Of a DNA stretch of 40,381 bases, positions 8,428 to 16,834 are shown piece by piece. Numbering within the stretch: position 1 is the stretch's first letter; each line of letters opens with the position of its first letter. Made by a program: the position numbers and the translations under genes. The stretch covers positions 1 to 40,381 of the forward strand of contig NZ_SMOG01000014.1 in NCBI RefSeq assembly GCF_004353895.1, in the 5' to 3' direction. Source of the stretch: Candidatus Syntrophosphaera thermopropionivorans. Lineage in GTDB: Bacteria > Cloacimonadota > Cloacimonadia > Cloacimonadales > Cloacimonadaceae. A model generated the notes under the pieces. It saw nothing but the letters and a program-made list of their open reading frames with translations. It was not told the DNA's origin and did no database searches.

Positions 8428-9072
8428 TTACTTAGTAAATATAGCCAGAATCAATCCTTTGTCAAGCTCTATCGTTATGGAAGAAGAAATTACATTATTG
8501 CTTATTCCTCTGGTATGCAGAGGGCTTAGCGTCAGATTTTTCAAAGGGAAAAATAAACCTTCCGAATTCTTAATGGTCGCATCACCTCCATAAGCAAAGA
8601 GAGATAATAGACAGCCTTCATACTCATTAAGATGTGATTTATTTGTTAGAAAAAAAACAACCTGCCTTTCGGATTCTATTCTTGCCGTTACATTCTTACT
8701 ATGCAGTAAAGCCAGATTTTGTAACAAACCCAGAGAATGGTCAAAACGATTGGTTAATCCATTTATGATAACAACCTGTTTCAGATTATGTTCCAGACAC
8801 CAAAGAATGGCTAACTCGGTGTCGGTATGATTTTTTTGTATATCATACTTAATTTTTTCAGTGTTTGGATACTGTTCCAATAGTTCAGGTGATAATGTAT
8901 CCATATCTCCTATTATAAGGTCTGGCTCAATACCTAATTTATTAACCCTTTCTAATCCTGCATCTACTGCAATTATTAAATCTTTGCTGTAATCTATGTT
9001 CTTATAGGAAGAAAATATTTCTTTAGGACTGGTGGTAGTGAAAAGCCAGGCAGTATCCGCTTCTTTCTTCAT
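8428..9072 (-). CDS. thiN: Thiamine pyrophosphokinase
   Basis: Transfers pyrophosphate from ATP to thiamine, producing thiamine diphosphate. The 214-residue sequence shows IAVDAGLERVNKLGIEPDLI followed by GDMDTLS (residues about 34-61), the Mg/ATP-binding core. Next come KNHTDTELAI near 82-91 and GLTNRFDHSLG near 105-115, which bind thiamine. A C-terminal beta-rich domain follows. Its ATG overlaps the M23 peptidase stop (ATGA). No thiamine biosynthesis genes lie nearby, so it may serve salvage. Confidence 0.92.
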   Translation of the reverse strand: MKKEADTAWLFTTTSPKEIFSSYKNIDYSKDLIIAVDAGLERVNKLGIEPDLIIGDMDTLSPELLEQYPNTEKIKYDIQKNHTDTELAILWCLEHNLKQVVIINGLTNRFDHSLGLLQNLALLHSKNVTARIESERQVVFFLTNKSHLNEYEGCLLSLFAYGGDATIKNSEGLFFPLKNLTLSPLHTRGISNNVISSSITIELDKGLILAIFTK

Positions 9073-10010
9073 TTTCTAACCATATTATAATAACTGAGGT
9101 CCTGTCTATTCAGATAATAACTGGGATTTATTGGTGCTCCATTAAGATAAACTCCATAATGTAGATGAGAACCTGTGGACATACCTGTGCTTCCCATCAA
9201 TCCAATAATCTGTCCCTTACGCACAATATCACCAAGATGAACTTTACTCCTATAAAGATGCCCATAAAGAGTTCTATAGCCACCTTTATGGTCAATTGTG
9301 ATAACATTACCCCAACCATCATCAGATTCCACTCTTGAGACAATACCTTCTGCCGTGGCATAAACGGGGGTTCCAGTGCGATTGGCAATATCAATTCCTT
9401 GATGCCATATTTCTCCACCCAGAATGGGATGATTACGCAAACCCCAGTAGCTGGATATTTCACCAAAGGTAGGAAGGATAGAGGGTATGTTTTTTAGAGC
9501 ATCAGAACTTAACTCATCACCTTTAGAGGAAACTCCATTTGAATCCAGATAGGTTAGGCGATTTTTTATCACTTCTAATTTGATTTCTATTGCAGAAAGC
9601 TTGCTATCCAGTGCAGGATGGACTAAAAGTTTATTGATGGGTTGCAGATTATCGCTATAAGAAGGATAATTGATTTCTTTATGAGCGGATTTTACCCTCA
9701 GGGAATCAAGCAAAGCGTTAATTGAATCCAGTTGTACATTGAATTTTTCCAGTTCACTTTGCAGATATTGATTTTCTGTTTCTAAGCGGTGAATTTTGTT
9801 GAGGTTTTCTTTATCGGGTCCACGGAAAGCAGCGACAAAAAGGAATATAATTCCAATTACTATGACGAGTAAAATAACATATAATAGCCAGGGTTGCACC
9901 TTAAAGCTGTGCAGATTACCCAGACTTTCAAAACTGATTTTGATACGCCGATCCGGGAAAATCTCCGGTTCCAAATCCGGCATTTTATTTTCGTCTTTCA
10001 TTTTAACCAT
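9069..10010 (-). CDS. Membrane-anchored M23 peptidase (LytM-type)
   Basis: About 313 residues: a short cytoplasmic tail, one transmembrane helix (about 41-63), a coiled coil (about 68-108) and a C-terminal M23/LytM domain (about 185-300). Zinc and catalytic residues are intact: H204 and D208 (HQGID), H252 (YGHLY) and HLH at 283-285. This suggests an active peptidoglycan endopeptidase in the periplasm. Numbering is from the GTG at 10013; I chose the ATG at 10010, and another ATG at 10001 is possible. The gene begins about 60 bp after tRNA-Glu with no terminator between them, so it may share the tRNA promoter. An FtsX-like protein in the same operon could be a regulator, but that is speculation. 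Confidence 0.9.
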   Translation of the reverse strand: MVKMKDENKMPDLEPEIFPDRRIKISFESLGNLHSFKVQPWLLYVILLVIVIGIIFLFVAAFRGPDKENLNKIHRLETENQYLQSELEKFNVQLDSINALLDSLRVKSAHKEINYPSYSDNLQPINKLLVHPALDSKLSAIEIKLEVIKNRLTYLDSNGVSSKGDELSSDALKNIPSILPTFGEISSYWGLRNHPILGGEIWHQGIDIANRTGTPVYATAEGIVSRVESDDGWGNVITIDHKGGYRTLYGHLYRSKVHLGDIVRKGQIIGLMGSTGMSTGSHLHYGVYLNGAPINPSYYLNRQDLSYYNMVRK

Positions 10011-10072
10011 CACCGTGTTAGAAATAATTACATCTCACTTCAGTTCTTTTTCTTTTTCTGCCAAAGTCTGAA

Positions 10073-10148
10073 TGGCGTCCCGTAGGGGGATCGAACCCCT
10101 GTTGCGTGACTGAGAATCACGAGTCCTAGGCCACTAGACGAACGGGAC
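10073..10148 (-). tRNA. tRNA-Glu (CTC), CCA encoded
   Basis: Acceptor arm GTCCCGT pairs with ACGGGAC, with discriminator G and encoded CCA (10073-10075). The anticodon stem CGTGA/TCACG encloses loop TTCTCAG with anticodon CTC, and the T arm contains GGTTCGATCC. The mature body is 10076-10148. It is third in the minus-strand tRNA cluster. Confidence 0.96.
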
Positions 10149-10171
10149 TAACTATCTCAAACACATAAAAA

Positions 10172-10246
10172 TGGCGACCCCTAGGGGAATCGAACCCCTC
10201 TTACAAGAATGAAAATCTTGTGTCCTGACCGATAGACGAAGGGGTC
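10172..10246 (-). tRNA. tRNA-Glu (TTC), CCA encoded
   Basis: Acceptor arm GACCCCT pairs with AGGGGTC, with discriminator G and encoded CCA (10172-10174). The anticodon stem CAAGA/TCTTG encloses loop TTTTCAT with anticodon TTC, and the T arm contains GGTTCGATTCC. The body is 10175-10246. It is second in the cluster, 4 nt after tRNA-Lys. Confidence 0.96.
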
Positions 10247-10250
10247 GCTA

Positions 10251-10325
10251 TGGTGATCCAGGTTGGACTCGAACCAACGACTCTCTGCTTAAAAGGCAGA
10301 TACTCTACCGCTGAGTTACTGGACC
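10251..10325 (-). tRNA. tRNA-Lys (TTT), CCA encoded
   Basis: Acceptor arm GGTCCAG pairs with CTGGATC (one G-T wobble), with discriminator A and encoded CCA (10251-10253). The anticodon stem TCTGC/GCAGA encloses loop CTTTTAA with anticodon TTT, and the T arm contains GGTTCGAGTCC. The body is 10254-10325. It is first in the Lys-Glu-Glu cluster. Confidence 0.96.
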
Positions 10326-10344
10326 TAAATTATATATTTTTGCC

Positions 10345-10373
10345 CATAAATTTCTAAATTATCCTATTGTCAA
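10345..10373 (-). promoter_or_regulatory. Candidate promoter of the tRNA-Lys/Glu/Glu cluster
   Basis: On the minus strand TTGACA (10373-10368) is followed at 17 bp by TTTATG (10350-10345). Initiation would fall a few bases downstream, about 12-18 nt before the tRNA-Lys 5' end. The -35 is perfect and the -10 moderate. It may also drive the downstream operon starting with the M23 peptidase. Confidence 0.5.
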
Positions 10374-10486
10374 GGCAAAAAATTGATTTATTTTCTATCT
10401 TTCCACATTCTACTCTCCTATATTTTGCCTTTTTACCTGCTATCATAGAAAAAATGATGAATTAAGTATCTTTTTCGGTCTTTCTT

Positions 10487-10930
10487 TTACCGCCCTCTGA
10501 TTTTGTTACTCTTCCACTCTTGATTACCATATATTTGCCATCTTCCTTTATCAAAATAATAATAGGAAGCATCACCAAAAGTGTCTGGTTCAAAAAAAGT
10601 GACAGTTTCAGTAGCTGATTGATAGGTCATAGTCATAAAGACAGTGGCATATTCATTATGAATATATATCTGTGATATGTCGCAATTTAGAAGTTGATAT
10701 TTGTTCCGACGCTCATTCCAGAGTAATCTTAATTCATCACGATACATCCCATTATGCCTAAAATCCTTATGCACATATTCCATTATCCCGTTAATATCAT
10801 TCCAGCAGAAATCACGAGAGATGTCATAAATTATATTTCTAATCTCTTCCTCATCCGGTTTAGTGGAATTTGTGTCACAAGCACAGAGGCTAATGATAAT
10901 GAGCAGTAGTAAAATTCCAATCTTTTTCAT
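10487..10930 (-). CDS. Small lipoprotein, NTF2/SnoaL-like fold suspected
   Basis: A 147-residue protein with a signal sequence and lipobox LCAC, acylated Cys at residue 18. The mature part (EEEIRNIIYDISRDFCWND, MEYVHKDFRHNG, YATVFMTMTY, ending in GRWQIYGNQEW) has the helix-then-curved-sheet pattern of NTF2-like or DUF4440-type domains. These often bind small ligands or act as accessory domains. It overlaps the rRNA methyltransferase gene upstream, its start lying within that stop. The fold is a pattern impression and the function is unknown. Confidence 0.6.
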   Translation of the reverse strand: MKKIGILLLLIIISLCACDTNSTKPDEEEIRNIIYDISRDFCWNDINGIMEYVHKDFRHNGMYRDELRLLWNERRNKYQLLNCDISQIYIHNEYATVFMTMTYQSATETVTFFEPDTFGDASYYYFDKGRWQIYGNQEWKSNKIRGR

Positions 10931-12183
10931 TTTTTATATTTCAATTCTACCAGAGTCTCAATATGCCAGGTTTGAGGAAACATATCAAAAGGATGAATGC
11001 TGATAATTTCATAAAGACCACTTTCCAGTAAAATGTTCAAATCCCGACGTAATGTAATAGGAGAACAACTGAGATAAAGAATATGTGATAATTGTGCTTT
11101 AATGATTTCTTCCAGAACTGATTTTTGAACTCCTGTCCTTGGTGGGTCAAGAATTATTACCTCAGGGATTTTAGATGTGTATTTTTCAGGAGAATTAAGT
11201 ATTACCGGTAGTGTATCTTCGGTTTTCCCATTAAGAAAAGTTACATTAGATATATTGTTTAATTGACAGTTGAATTTTCCATCTTCAATGGCATCATATG
11301 ATTCTTCAATGCAAAAAACCTCTCGTACTTTAGCTGCCAGAGATAAACCTAAGACTCCAATACCAGAAAAGGTATCCAAGACAGTGTCTTCAGGTTGCAC
11401 TTTACCATTTATATTTTTTATAATAAGTTGCAACATAGCAGAATTGACTTGCCAGAAGGACTTATAATGTATCCTGAATTTTAAATTGTTTATTTCTTCA
11501 TTTATATAAGGATTGCCATAGAGAATTTTTTCTTCATTACCAAGTATAACATTTCCTTTTTCACGATTGATATTTTGGACGATTCCGGAAAGTTGAGGAA
11601 ATTCAGAGGTCAATTTCTTTACCAACAAATTGCTGAAAGGTAGCTTAGCACTTCTGGTAACCAGAATCATAAGTATCTGTTTTTTATCTTTGGAACATCG
11701 GAAACCGATATGTCTTAAAGTTCCTATATGAGATGTTTCATCATAAGGCTGGACTTTTGCATTATCCATCAATTCCAGACAACGATGTGCTATAAGGTCA
11801 AATTCAGGAGGATGTAAGAAACAGGTTTTATGAGGAACTATTTTGTGTGACCAGCGTTCGTAAATTCCAAATTCCAGTCCATTTTTCCCTTTTCCTACAG
11901 GCATAAAAGCTTTATTACGATAATACTGAGTTACTGGGGAGGCAATGGTCTCCGGTATATCTATCCCGGGTTTTAGAGATTGAATTTGTTCTCTTACCAA
12001 TTCTGTTTTATATTTTAACTGCGTTTCATAGGAAAGATTCAGCCAGTCACAACCTCCACAAAAAAAAGGTGGTCCAAAAGAAGGACAAGGTGGCTCAATT
12101 GTGCCAGGACCTCTGGTGATATACTTCTGGACTTTGGCGAAAGCCACATCTTTTTTTCGGGTCACTAACTGAACTTCTACCAC
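10927..12183 (-). CDS. RlmD/RumA-type 23S rRNA (uracil-5-)-methyltransferase
   Basis: A SAM-dependent RNA m5U methyltransferase. From the GTG at 12183 it has 418 residues. Cluster-type cysteines are C33, C42, C45 (FFCGGC) and C121. The SAM motif is LDTFSGIGVLGLSLA near 269, DPPRTG is at 346-351, and catalytic Cys373 is in YLSCSPITLRRD. The N-terminal TRAM RNA-binding domain is cut by this start. In the same frame the codons upstream to 12297 encode SIEKIAAGGFGIGYGEGK followed by TIFVPYTVIGDVV, a clear TRAM beginning. No ATG, GTG or TTG exists between the stop at 12300-12298 and 12183, so the true start is probably non-canonical and coupled to the htpX stop. RlmD versus RlmC/TrmA specificity is not resolved. 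Confidence 0.88.
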   Translation of the reverse strand: MVEVQLVTRKKDVAFAKVQKYITRGPGTIEPPCPSFGPPFFCGGCDWLNLSYETQLKYKTELVREQIQSLKPGIDIPETIASPVTQYYRNKAFMPVGKGKNGLEFGIYERWSHKIVPHKTCFLHPPEFDLIAHRCLELMDNAKVQPYDETSHIGTLRHIGFRCSKDKKQILMILVTRSAKLPFSNLLVKKLTSEFPQLSGIVQNINREKGNVILGNEEKILYGNPYINEEINNLKFRIHYKSFWQVNSAMLQLIIKNINGKVQPEDTVLDTFSGIGVLGLSLAAKVREVFCIEESYDAIEDGKFNCQLNNISNVTFLNGKTEDTLPVILNSPEKYTSKIPEVIILDPPRTGVQKSVLEEIIKAQLSHILYLSCSPITLRRDLNILLESGLYEIISIHPFDMFPQTWHIETLVELKYKK

Positions 12184-12274
12184 ATCTCCAATAACCGTGT
12201 AGGGAACGAATATAGTTTTCCCCTCACCGTATCCTATTCCAAATCCTCCAGCAGCAATTTTTTCTATACTTAGC

Positions 12275-13159
12275 TTAACGAGAACCTTCCTTTTCCATCA
12301 TTCTACGGAGTCTTTCTATTCTTTTCTCAATTGGAGGATGAGTGGAAAAAAGCGTGGCGGATCCTTTATAGTTGATTTTGGCAATAGTATAAGCATCTTT
12401 TTTTGTAGGTGGCACGAATTTATTGCTAATCTTTTCCAGAGCTATCATCATCTGAACAGGAGAGGTTAATCTGGCAGATCCTGCATCAGCAACATACTCA
12501 CGATGACGAGAGTAAGCACAAATGGCAATATTGGCAAAAATCATCAGAATATTCTGTATCAAGATAGCAAAAAAGAACTGAGTTCCTCTTCCAAAGCCTT
12601 GTTCTCTATTTCTTCCACCACTTAGAATTATAGCCAGAAGATGGGAGATAAAAATGACAAAAGTATTTATAGTCCCCATCAAAAGCGTCGTAGTGACCAT
12701 ATCTCCTTCAGTGATATGAGTCATTTCATGACCTGCGACTGCACCCAGTTCGTCAATATTCAGGTTCTCCATTATTCCACTGGAAAAAGCAATCAAAGAA
12801 TTATTACGAGAGGCTCCTGTGGCAAAAGCATTGTTATCTGGTGAAGGATAAATTCCTACCTCAGGCATTTTGATGTGTTTATAGGCAGCCATCTGTTCTA
12901 TCATCTCATACAACGCAAGTGCTTTTCCTGTGGCATTTTGACGAGTTATCGGTGTTATCCGATAAGACGATTTTGCCATAGGTTTACTAAGGAATAACGA
13001 GATAAATGAACCAGCAAAACCGAATATGGCACAATAAATTAATAACGATATTACGTTATTGGGATTAATTCTTAAAAGCTGAAGTATTATTCCTAATACC
13101 AGCAAGACAAGGAAGTTAATCGCTAAAAATAACCCCCAACGTTTTATAATAGCTTTCAT
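12275..13159 (-). CDS. htpX: HtpX-type membrane zinc metalloprotease (M48)
   Basis: A 294-residue inner-membrane endopeptidase that cleaves misfolded membrane proteins. Two N-terminal helices (about 9-29 and 36-58) precede the protease domain. The zinc motif HEMTH is at 144-148 and the third ligand is in the SRHREYVADAG segment (E221). Two more hydrophobic segments lie at about 158-180 and 195-215. The end, FSTHPPIEKRIERL, is the family's classical C-terminal motif. The stop TAA (12277-12275) lies inside the extended reading frame of the rRNA methyltransferase, which implies coupling. The gene starts 15 bp after the secreted-protein gene. Confidence 0.95.
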   Translation of the reverse strand: MKAIIKRWGLFLAINFLVLLVLGIILQLLRINPNNVISLLIYCAIFGFAGSFISLFLSKPMAKSSYRITPITRQNATGKALALYEMIEQMAAYKHIKMPEVGIYPSPDNNAFATGASRNNSLIAFSSGIMENLNIDELGAVAGHEMTHITEGDMVTTTLLMGTINTFVIFISHLLAIILSGGRNREQGFGRGTQFFFAILIQNILMIFANIAICAYSRHREYVADAGSARLTSPVQMMIALEKISNKFVPPTKKDAYTIAKINYKGSATLFSTHPPIEKRIERLRRMMEKEGSR

Positions 13160-13174
13160 TAGATTACTGTCTCC

Positions 13175-16036
13175 TTATTTTAGTAACAACATTTTACGAG
13201 TGCTGGAATAAGCACCATTTCGCATTCTATAATAATATACTCCGCTACTTACAATTTTCCCCTGATTATCTAAACCATCCCAGAAAACTTTATTATTTCC
13301 AGCTGTAAAATTACCATTTAACAGATTACGTACTAATTCGCCTTTCTGATTATAAATATCTATAATCACTTTTCCAGGTTCTGCAAGTGAGAAATGGATT
13401 TCAGTGCTGGGATTGAAAGGATTGGGATAGTTTTGACCAAGGTAGGTATGAGGTGTTAGGGGAGGATTATCATTAATACCTGAAACAATGAAAGTGAAAG
13501 AGGAAGTAGTATCACTTTCTACATTTCCATAAAGTGCTGTGGCGTAATAGATATGAGTTCCCAGAGGAATAGAAATATCCTGCCAGGTTATCATCATTGA
13601 CGCTGGTGCTGTATGAACTACTTCATTATCACGATAAATCTTATAGCCAGTTAAACCTTCTGGAAGAACAACATTGGCTTCAGTCTCAAATCCGACCGTG
13701 ATTTCAAGGGCACTTGGAGTTAATATAGTATGAGTAAATACTAAAGGAGGCAAGGGCTCCGATATCTGGAAATCAGCTTTATATCTTGCAGTATAATAGT
13801 TTCCATCTGTGCGGGAATTGGGGATTCCCACAATATTTAATAAATAGGAATAGACCGGCAAGCCAATGTAATCCACATCATAAAATGTGGTACGGAAGAA
13901 GGCAGTATTATCGCCTGTTGCATCTATCAATAAATAGGCAAGCCCATTAGCAAAAGTTCCGGTCGGTTCAAAAAATCTAATGTCAGAGATTCTTACCAAT
14001 CTGGATTCATAGGTCTCAAAATCATCCAGAAACTGGAGTATATCAATGTCTATGGGAGTGATTGTATTTCCAGTAGAACTGGGTGTACCGGGATCTACTA
14101 CAGGGACTAATTCCAGCATACCTCCAAATTCGGTTAATGTTCCTGTTAGATGATTGATTCCATCTCCGATTTGATAAACAGTAGTTATAATTCCATTGTT
14201 ATCATCAATCAAGATACCAGCAGTGGAATCCTGCACAAATTTTTGATGACGATAGCTTTGAGTGAAAGTAACTAAAACTTCGCCAGTCAAACGATATAGT
14301 CCATTTAAAGGTGATTGACGTAAAGCAGCGAGATTGTTTACCATCACTGGGAAAGTATAGGTGGCAGAAGTGACGGCAGAATATTCAGCAGGACTTATAT
14401 AGGCTATTGCCTTAACCGTTGTAGTGCTGGAAATGGTTAGGGGAGCTGTGTATAGTGTTGAATTAAGATTTGGTGTGCTTCCATCTAAGGTATAATATAT
14501 ATTAGCATTGGGATTGGAACAGGTTATAGTTAGAAAGAAACTTTCCCAGTAGTATCCTGAAGGGTGACTGAACACAGGAGCAGCAACAGGTCCAGCAGGA
14601 TCAGAAAAATCGCTTAAGCTTCTGGGAGTGAAATAATCTCCCTCTGTCCTTGAATTAGGAATACCGGTTATATCTTTGGTAGTAGTTGGAATTGGAGTAT
14701 TTATGTAATCCACATCGTAAAAAGTGGTTCTAATGTTATAGGAAGCAGTGGGATCGCTGGTTGGATAGACTGTTCCATTGGCAAAGTTACCACTGGGATT
14801 AGTAAAATTAACACTCAAAACTTTGACTACTCTGGATTCAAAAGTATCTAAATCATCTATCAATTGCTGATAAGTGGCAATTATTGGGACGATGAGATTG
14901 TTTGTAGAAGTGGCAGGACCAGCATTAACCACAGGAACAAATTGTAGCATCCCTCCATACTCACTAATTTTTCCAGTTAAACCAGTTATCCCATCACCTA
15001 TATTATAAGTAGTAGTTATCACGCCATTATTATCATCAATAAGGATTCCCGCATCATCATCCTGTACATATTTCTGATTACGAAAGCTTTGCTGGAAGGT
15101 TAAAATTACTTCTCCGGTAACTTGATATACTGTTACACCATCTGCTGGTTGTGAACGGAGTGTACTTAAATTGGGAACGGTCAAAGGAAAGGTGTATATA
15201 GCAGTGGTGACAGAGCTATTACTCATTCCTGGAGCTATAGCAATGGCTTTTAATGTGGTTGTGACTGAGATAGTGATGGGTGCTGTATAGAGAGTTGATG
15301 AAGGAGTTGGAACACTTCCATCCATAGTATAATAAATGCTGGCATTGGGTGTGGCACAGGTTATGGTGACAGTGACTGGAGAGGTATAAATCCCTCCAGA
15401 AGGATTGAAGACAGGAGGAGCAGTTATATCACCACCACCTGGTGTGAAGGTATGCATTCCCAGATCCGTTATATAATCTTGAGGATGAACTATCCATTCA
15501 CTATCATCTTCATTAGTTCCAGCAGAGATAGTCCAATCTGTATTACCTTGAATAACAGTCGGCTTACGGATTAATGTGTGATTCAGTGTGGCAGCGGGAA
15601 CACCAGCAACATTCCATCCAGAATTCGTTCCGGGATCATTCTGATATATACCAATGATATCAATCAAAGTAGTCCCTAAAAAAAGTCCTACACAATCATT
15701 ACCATTATAATTTACTACATTTGAAGTCACATCAGCAACACTGAGAATGGCAGCACTGGCTTGAGGATGAGCTATTACAAATACATCATTATGTTGCAGA
15801 ATCGCTGTGGGAGTTAAATAGTTTGAAGTGCTCCAGGTTTGACCATTTGATGCCAGTTTTATGGTATATTGAGAAAGATCAACTGGAGCGCCAGTACCAT
15901 TAAAAATTTCCAGAGCTTTATTATAGGAAGAACCTTCCACATATTCGCTAAAGAAAATGGTCTGAGCATAAGGTTGAGCGAAAAGAATAACCGTGCTCAG
16001 CAATATTAATGCTATAACTATTAGATTTCGTTTCAT
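13175..16036 (-). CDS. Secreted multidomain protein with lamin-tail, chitobiase-like and Por-type C-terminal modules
   Basis: A 953-residue exported protein. Residues 1-21 are a signal peptide, and 25-197 a lamin-tail-like domain (SEYVEGSSYNKALEIFNGTG...). Residues 206-283 and 485-562 are chitobiase/hexosaminidase C-terminal-type modules (IYYTMDGSVP, IYYTLDGSTP). Residues 289-477 and 568-757 are OB-fold-like modules of the DUF5689/YhcR type (VTGEVILTF, GILIDDNNG, GIPNSRT). Residues 763-853 are fibronectin-III-like, and 866-953 an FlgD-Ig/Por-type sorting tail (QNYPNPFNPST ... GVYYYRM ... RKMLLLK). The 206-477 and 485-757 halves are an internal duplication. The tail implies secretion and surface attachment by a type IX-like route. 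A strong GAAGGAG lies 7 bp before the ATG. No catalytic nuclease or glycosidase domain is seen, so a structural or binding role is likely. Confidence 0.85.
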   Translation of the reverse strand: MKRNLIVIALILLSTVILFAQPYAQTIFFSEYVEGSSYNKALEIFNGTGAPVDLSQYTIKLASNGQTWSTSNYLTPTAILQHNDVFVIAHPQASAAILSVADVTSNVVNYNGNDCVGLFLGTTLIDIIGIYQNDPGTNSGWNVAGVPAATLNHTLIRKPTVIQGNTDWTISAGTNEDDSEWIVHPQDYITDLGMHTFTPGGGDITAPPVFNPSGGIYTSPVTVTITCATPNASIYYTMDGSVPTPSSTLYTAPITISVTTTLKAIAIAPGMSNSSVTTAIYTFPLTVPNLSTLRSQPADGVTVYQVTGEVILTFQQSFRNQKYVQDDDAGILIDDNNGVITTTYNIGDGITGLTGKISEYGGMLQFVPVVNAGPATSTNNLIVPIIATYQQLIDDLDTFESRVVKVLSVNFTNPSGNFANGTVYPTSDPTASYNIRTTFYDVDYINTPIPTTTKDITGIPNSRTEGDYFTPRSLSDFSDPAGPVAAPVFSHPSGYYWESFFLTITCSNPNANIYYTLDGSTPNLNSTLYTAPLTISSTTTVKAIAYISPAEYSAVTSATYTFPVMVNNLAALRQSPLNGLYRLTGEVLVTFTQSYRHQKFVQDSTAGILIDDNNGIITTVYQIGDGINHLTGTLTEFGGMLELVPVVDPGTPSSTGNTITPIDIDILQFLDDFETYESRLVRISDIRFFEPTGTFANGLAYLLIDATGDNTAFFRTTFYDVDYIGLPVYSYLLNIVGIPNSRTDGNYYTARYKADFQISEPLPPLVFTHTILTPSALEITVGFETEANVVLPEGLTGYKIYRDNEVVHTAPASMMITWQDISIPLGTHIYYATALYGNVESDTTSSFTFIVSGINDNPPLTPHTYLGQNYPNPFNPSTEIHFSLAEPGKVIIDIYNQKGELVRNLLNGNFTAGNNKVFWDGLDNQGKIVSSGVYYYRMRNGAYSSTRKMLLLK

Positions 16037-16269
16037 TTGAAACTCCTTCTTTTTCAGAGATAGGACTAATTCTATCCTGTTTTATTTATTAAATAATCTA
16101 CTTTTCTTAAAAAATCATTTTTCCTGATTTACAGAATAAGGCAAGAAAAATTTTTGATTCTATATACTGAAGCATAATGAATGTGTTTATGGTAGTTTTA
16201 TTATTTTGAGTAAGTTCTTATTCTTTATACTAAAAATATGTTTAATAACTTTTTAAGATGGATTAGTAG

Positions 16270-16312
16270 GCATAGGAGTAATATGCATAGGAGTGTTTAG
16301 TTAGGAGTAATA
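16270..16312. repeat. Short direct repeats GCATAGGAGT / TAGGAGTAATA
   Basis: GCATAGGAGT occurs at 16270-16279 and 16285-16294, and TAGGAGTAATA at 16273-16283 and 16302-16312. The shared TAGGAGT therefore appears three times at 14-15 bp spacing. No function can be assigned. Confidence 0.6.
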
Positions 16313-16324
16313 AGATAGGTAGGG

Positions 16325-16463
16325 GGTAGAAGTCCTTATCTATTAAGCCCAGCCGGAGCTTTTTAAAAGATAATAGTATAAAGTTCAAAAATTACAATTA
16401 CAGTTACTATTATTTGTCTTTTAATAAGATTTTGATATATAGAAGAAAAGACTTATGACTTTG
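16325..16463. repeat. Degenerate intergenic module, copy A
   Basis: It contains a 23-nt block (16325-16347, starting GGTAGAAGTCC), a CGGAGCTTTTTA block (16354-16365) and an 18-nt imperfect hairpin AAAAGACTTATGACTTTG (16446-16463). All three recur in altered form in copy B. The order differs: the GGTAGAAGT block comes first here and last in copy B. Confidence 0.6.
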
Positions 16464-16571
16464 TGAAAGTTGGACATTTGGCATCTCTATTTTTTTACTT
16501 TTACTTAATATCTTTATCTTTAAATATTATTTGTTCTTTTTTCTTTCGCCTCTTTTTTATTTATGATTAAT

Positions 16572-16637
16572 TTATGTCCAGGTTATGTCCAGCTTATGTC
16601 CAGCTTATGTCCAGCTTATATCCGAAAGTGGACATAA
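16572..16637. repeat. Palindrome-capped 11-bp tandem repeat, long copy
   Basis: Five consecutive 11-bp units run from 16572 to 16626: TTATGTCCAGG, three of TTATGTCCAGC, and TTATATCCGAA. They are followed by the inverted half-unit GGACATAA at 16630-16637. Any direct unit can pair with the terminal inverted unit. The 11-bp period is close to one helical turn, which fits protein binding along one face of the DNA. The two-unit version is at 576-608. Confidence 0.85.
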
Positions 16638-16834
16638 ACTCCACATAATCAGTACATTATTTTTATATTTATCGAAAAGTTCAAGCTTTATCAGCTATAT
16701 TTTTAAGAAAAAACTTAAAGATTTAAAGCTACATTACTTTTAACTTATATTTTTCCCTAATAGTAGTGCCTATATCATTTTTTCAACTTTCATGAAGATT
16801 TTGTAAAAATGGGTGGGTGTATAACTTCGGCTAC

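Noticed and set aside
9892-10085. Plus-strand frames across the start of the M23 peptidase gene and into tRNA-Glu
   Set aside because: Shadows of the minus-strand gene; they run into the tRNA and show no family resemblance.
16572-16637. DnaA-box cluster / replication origin
   Set aside because: The unit TTATGTCCAG does not match the DnaA box TTATCCACA, and no dnaA, dnaN, gidA or rpmH genes are nearby; an iteron-like role is left open in the findings.
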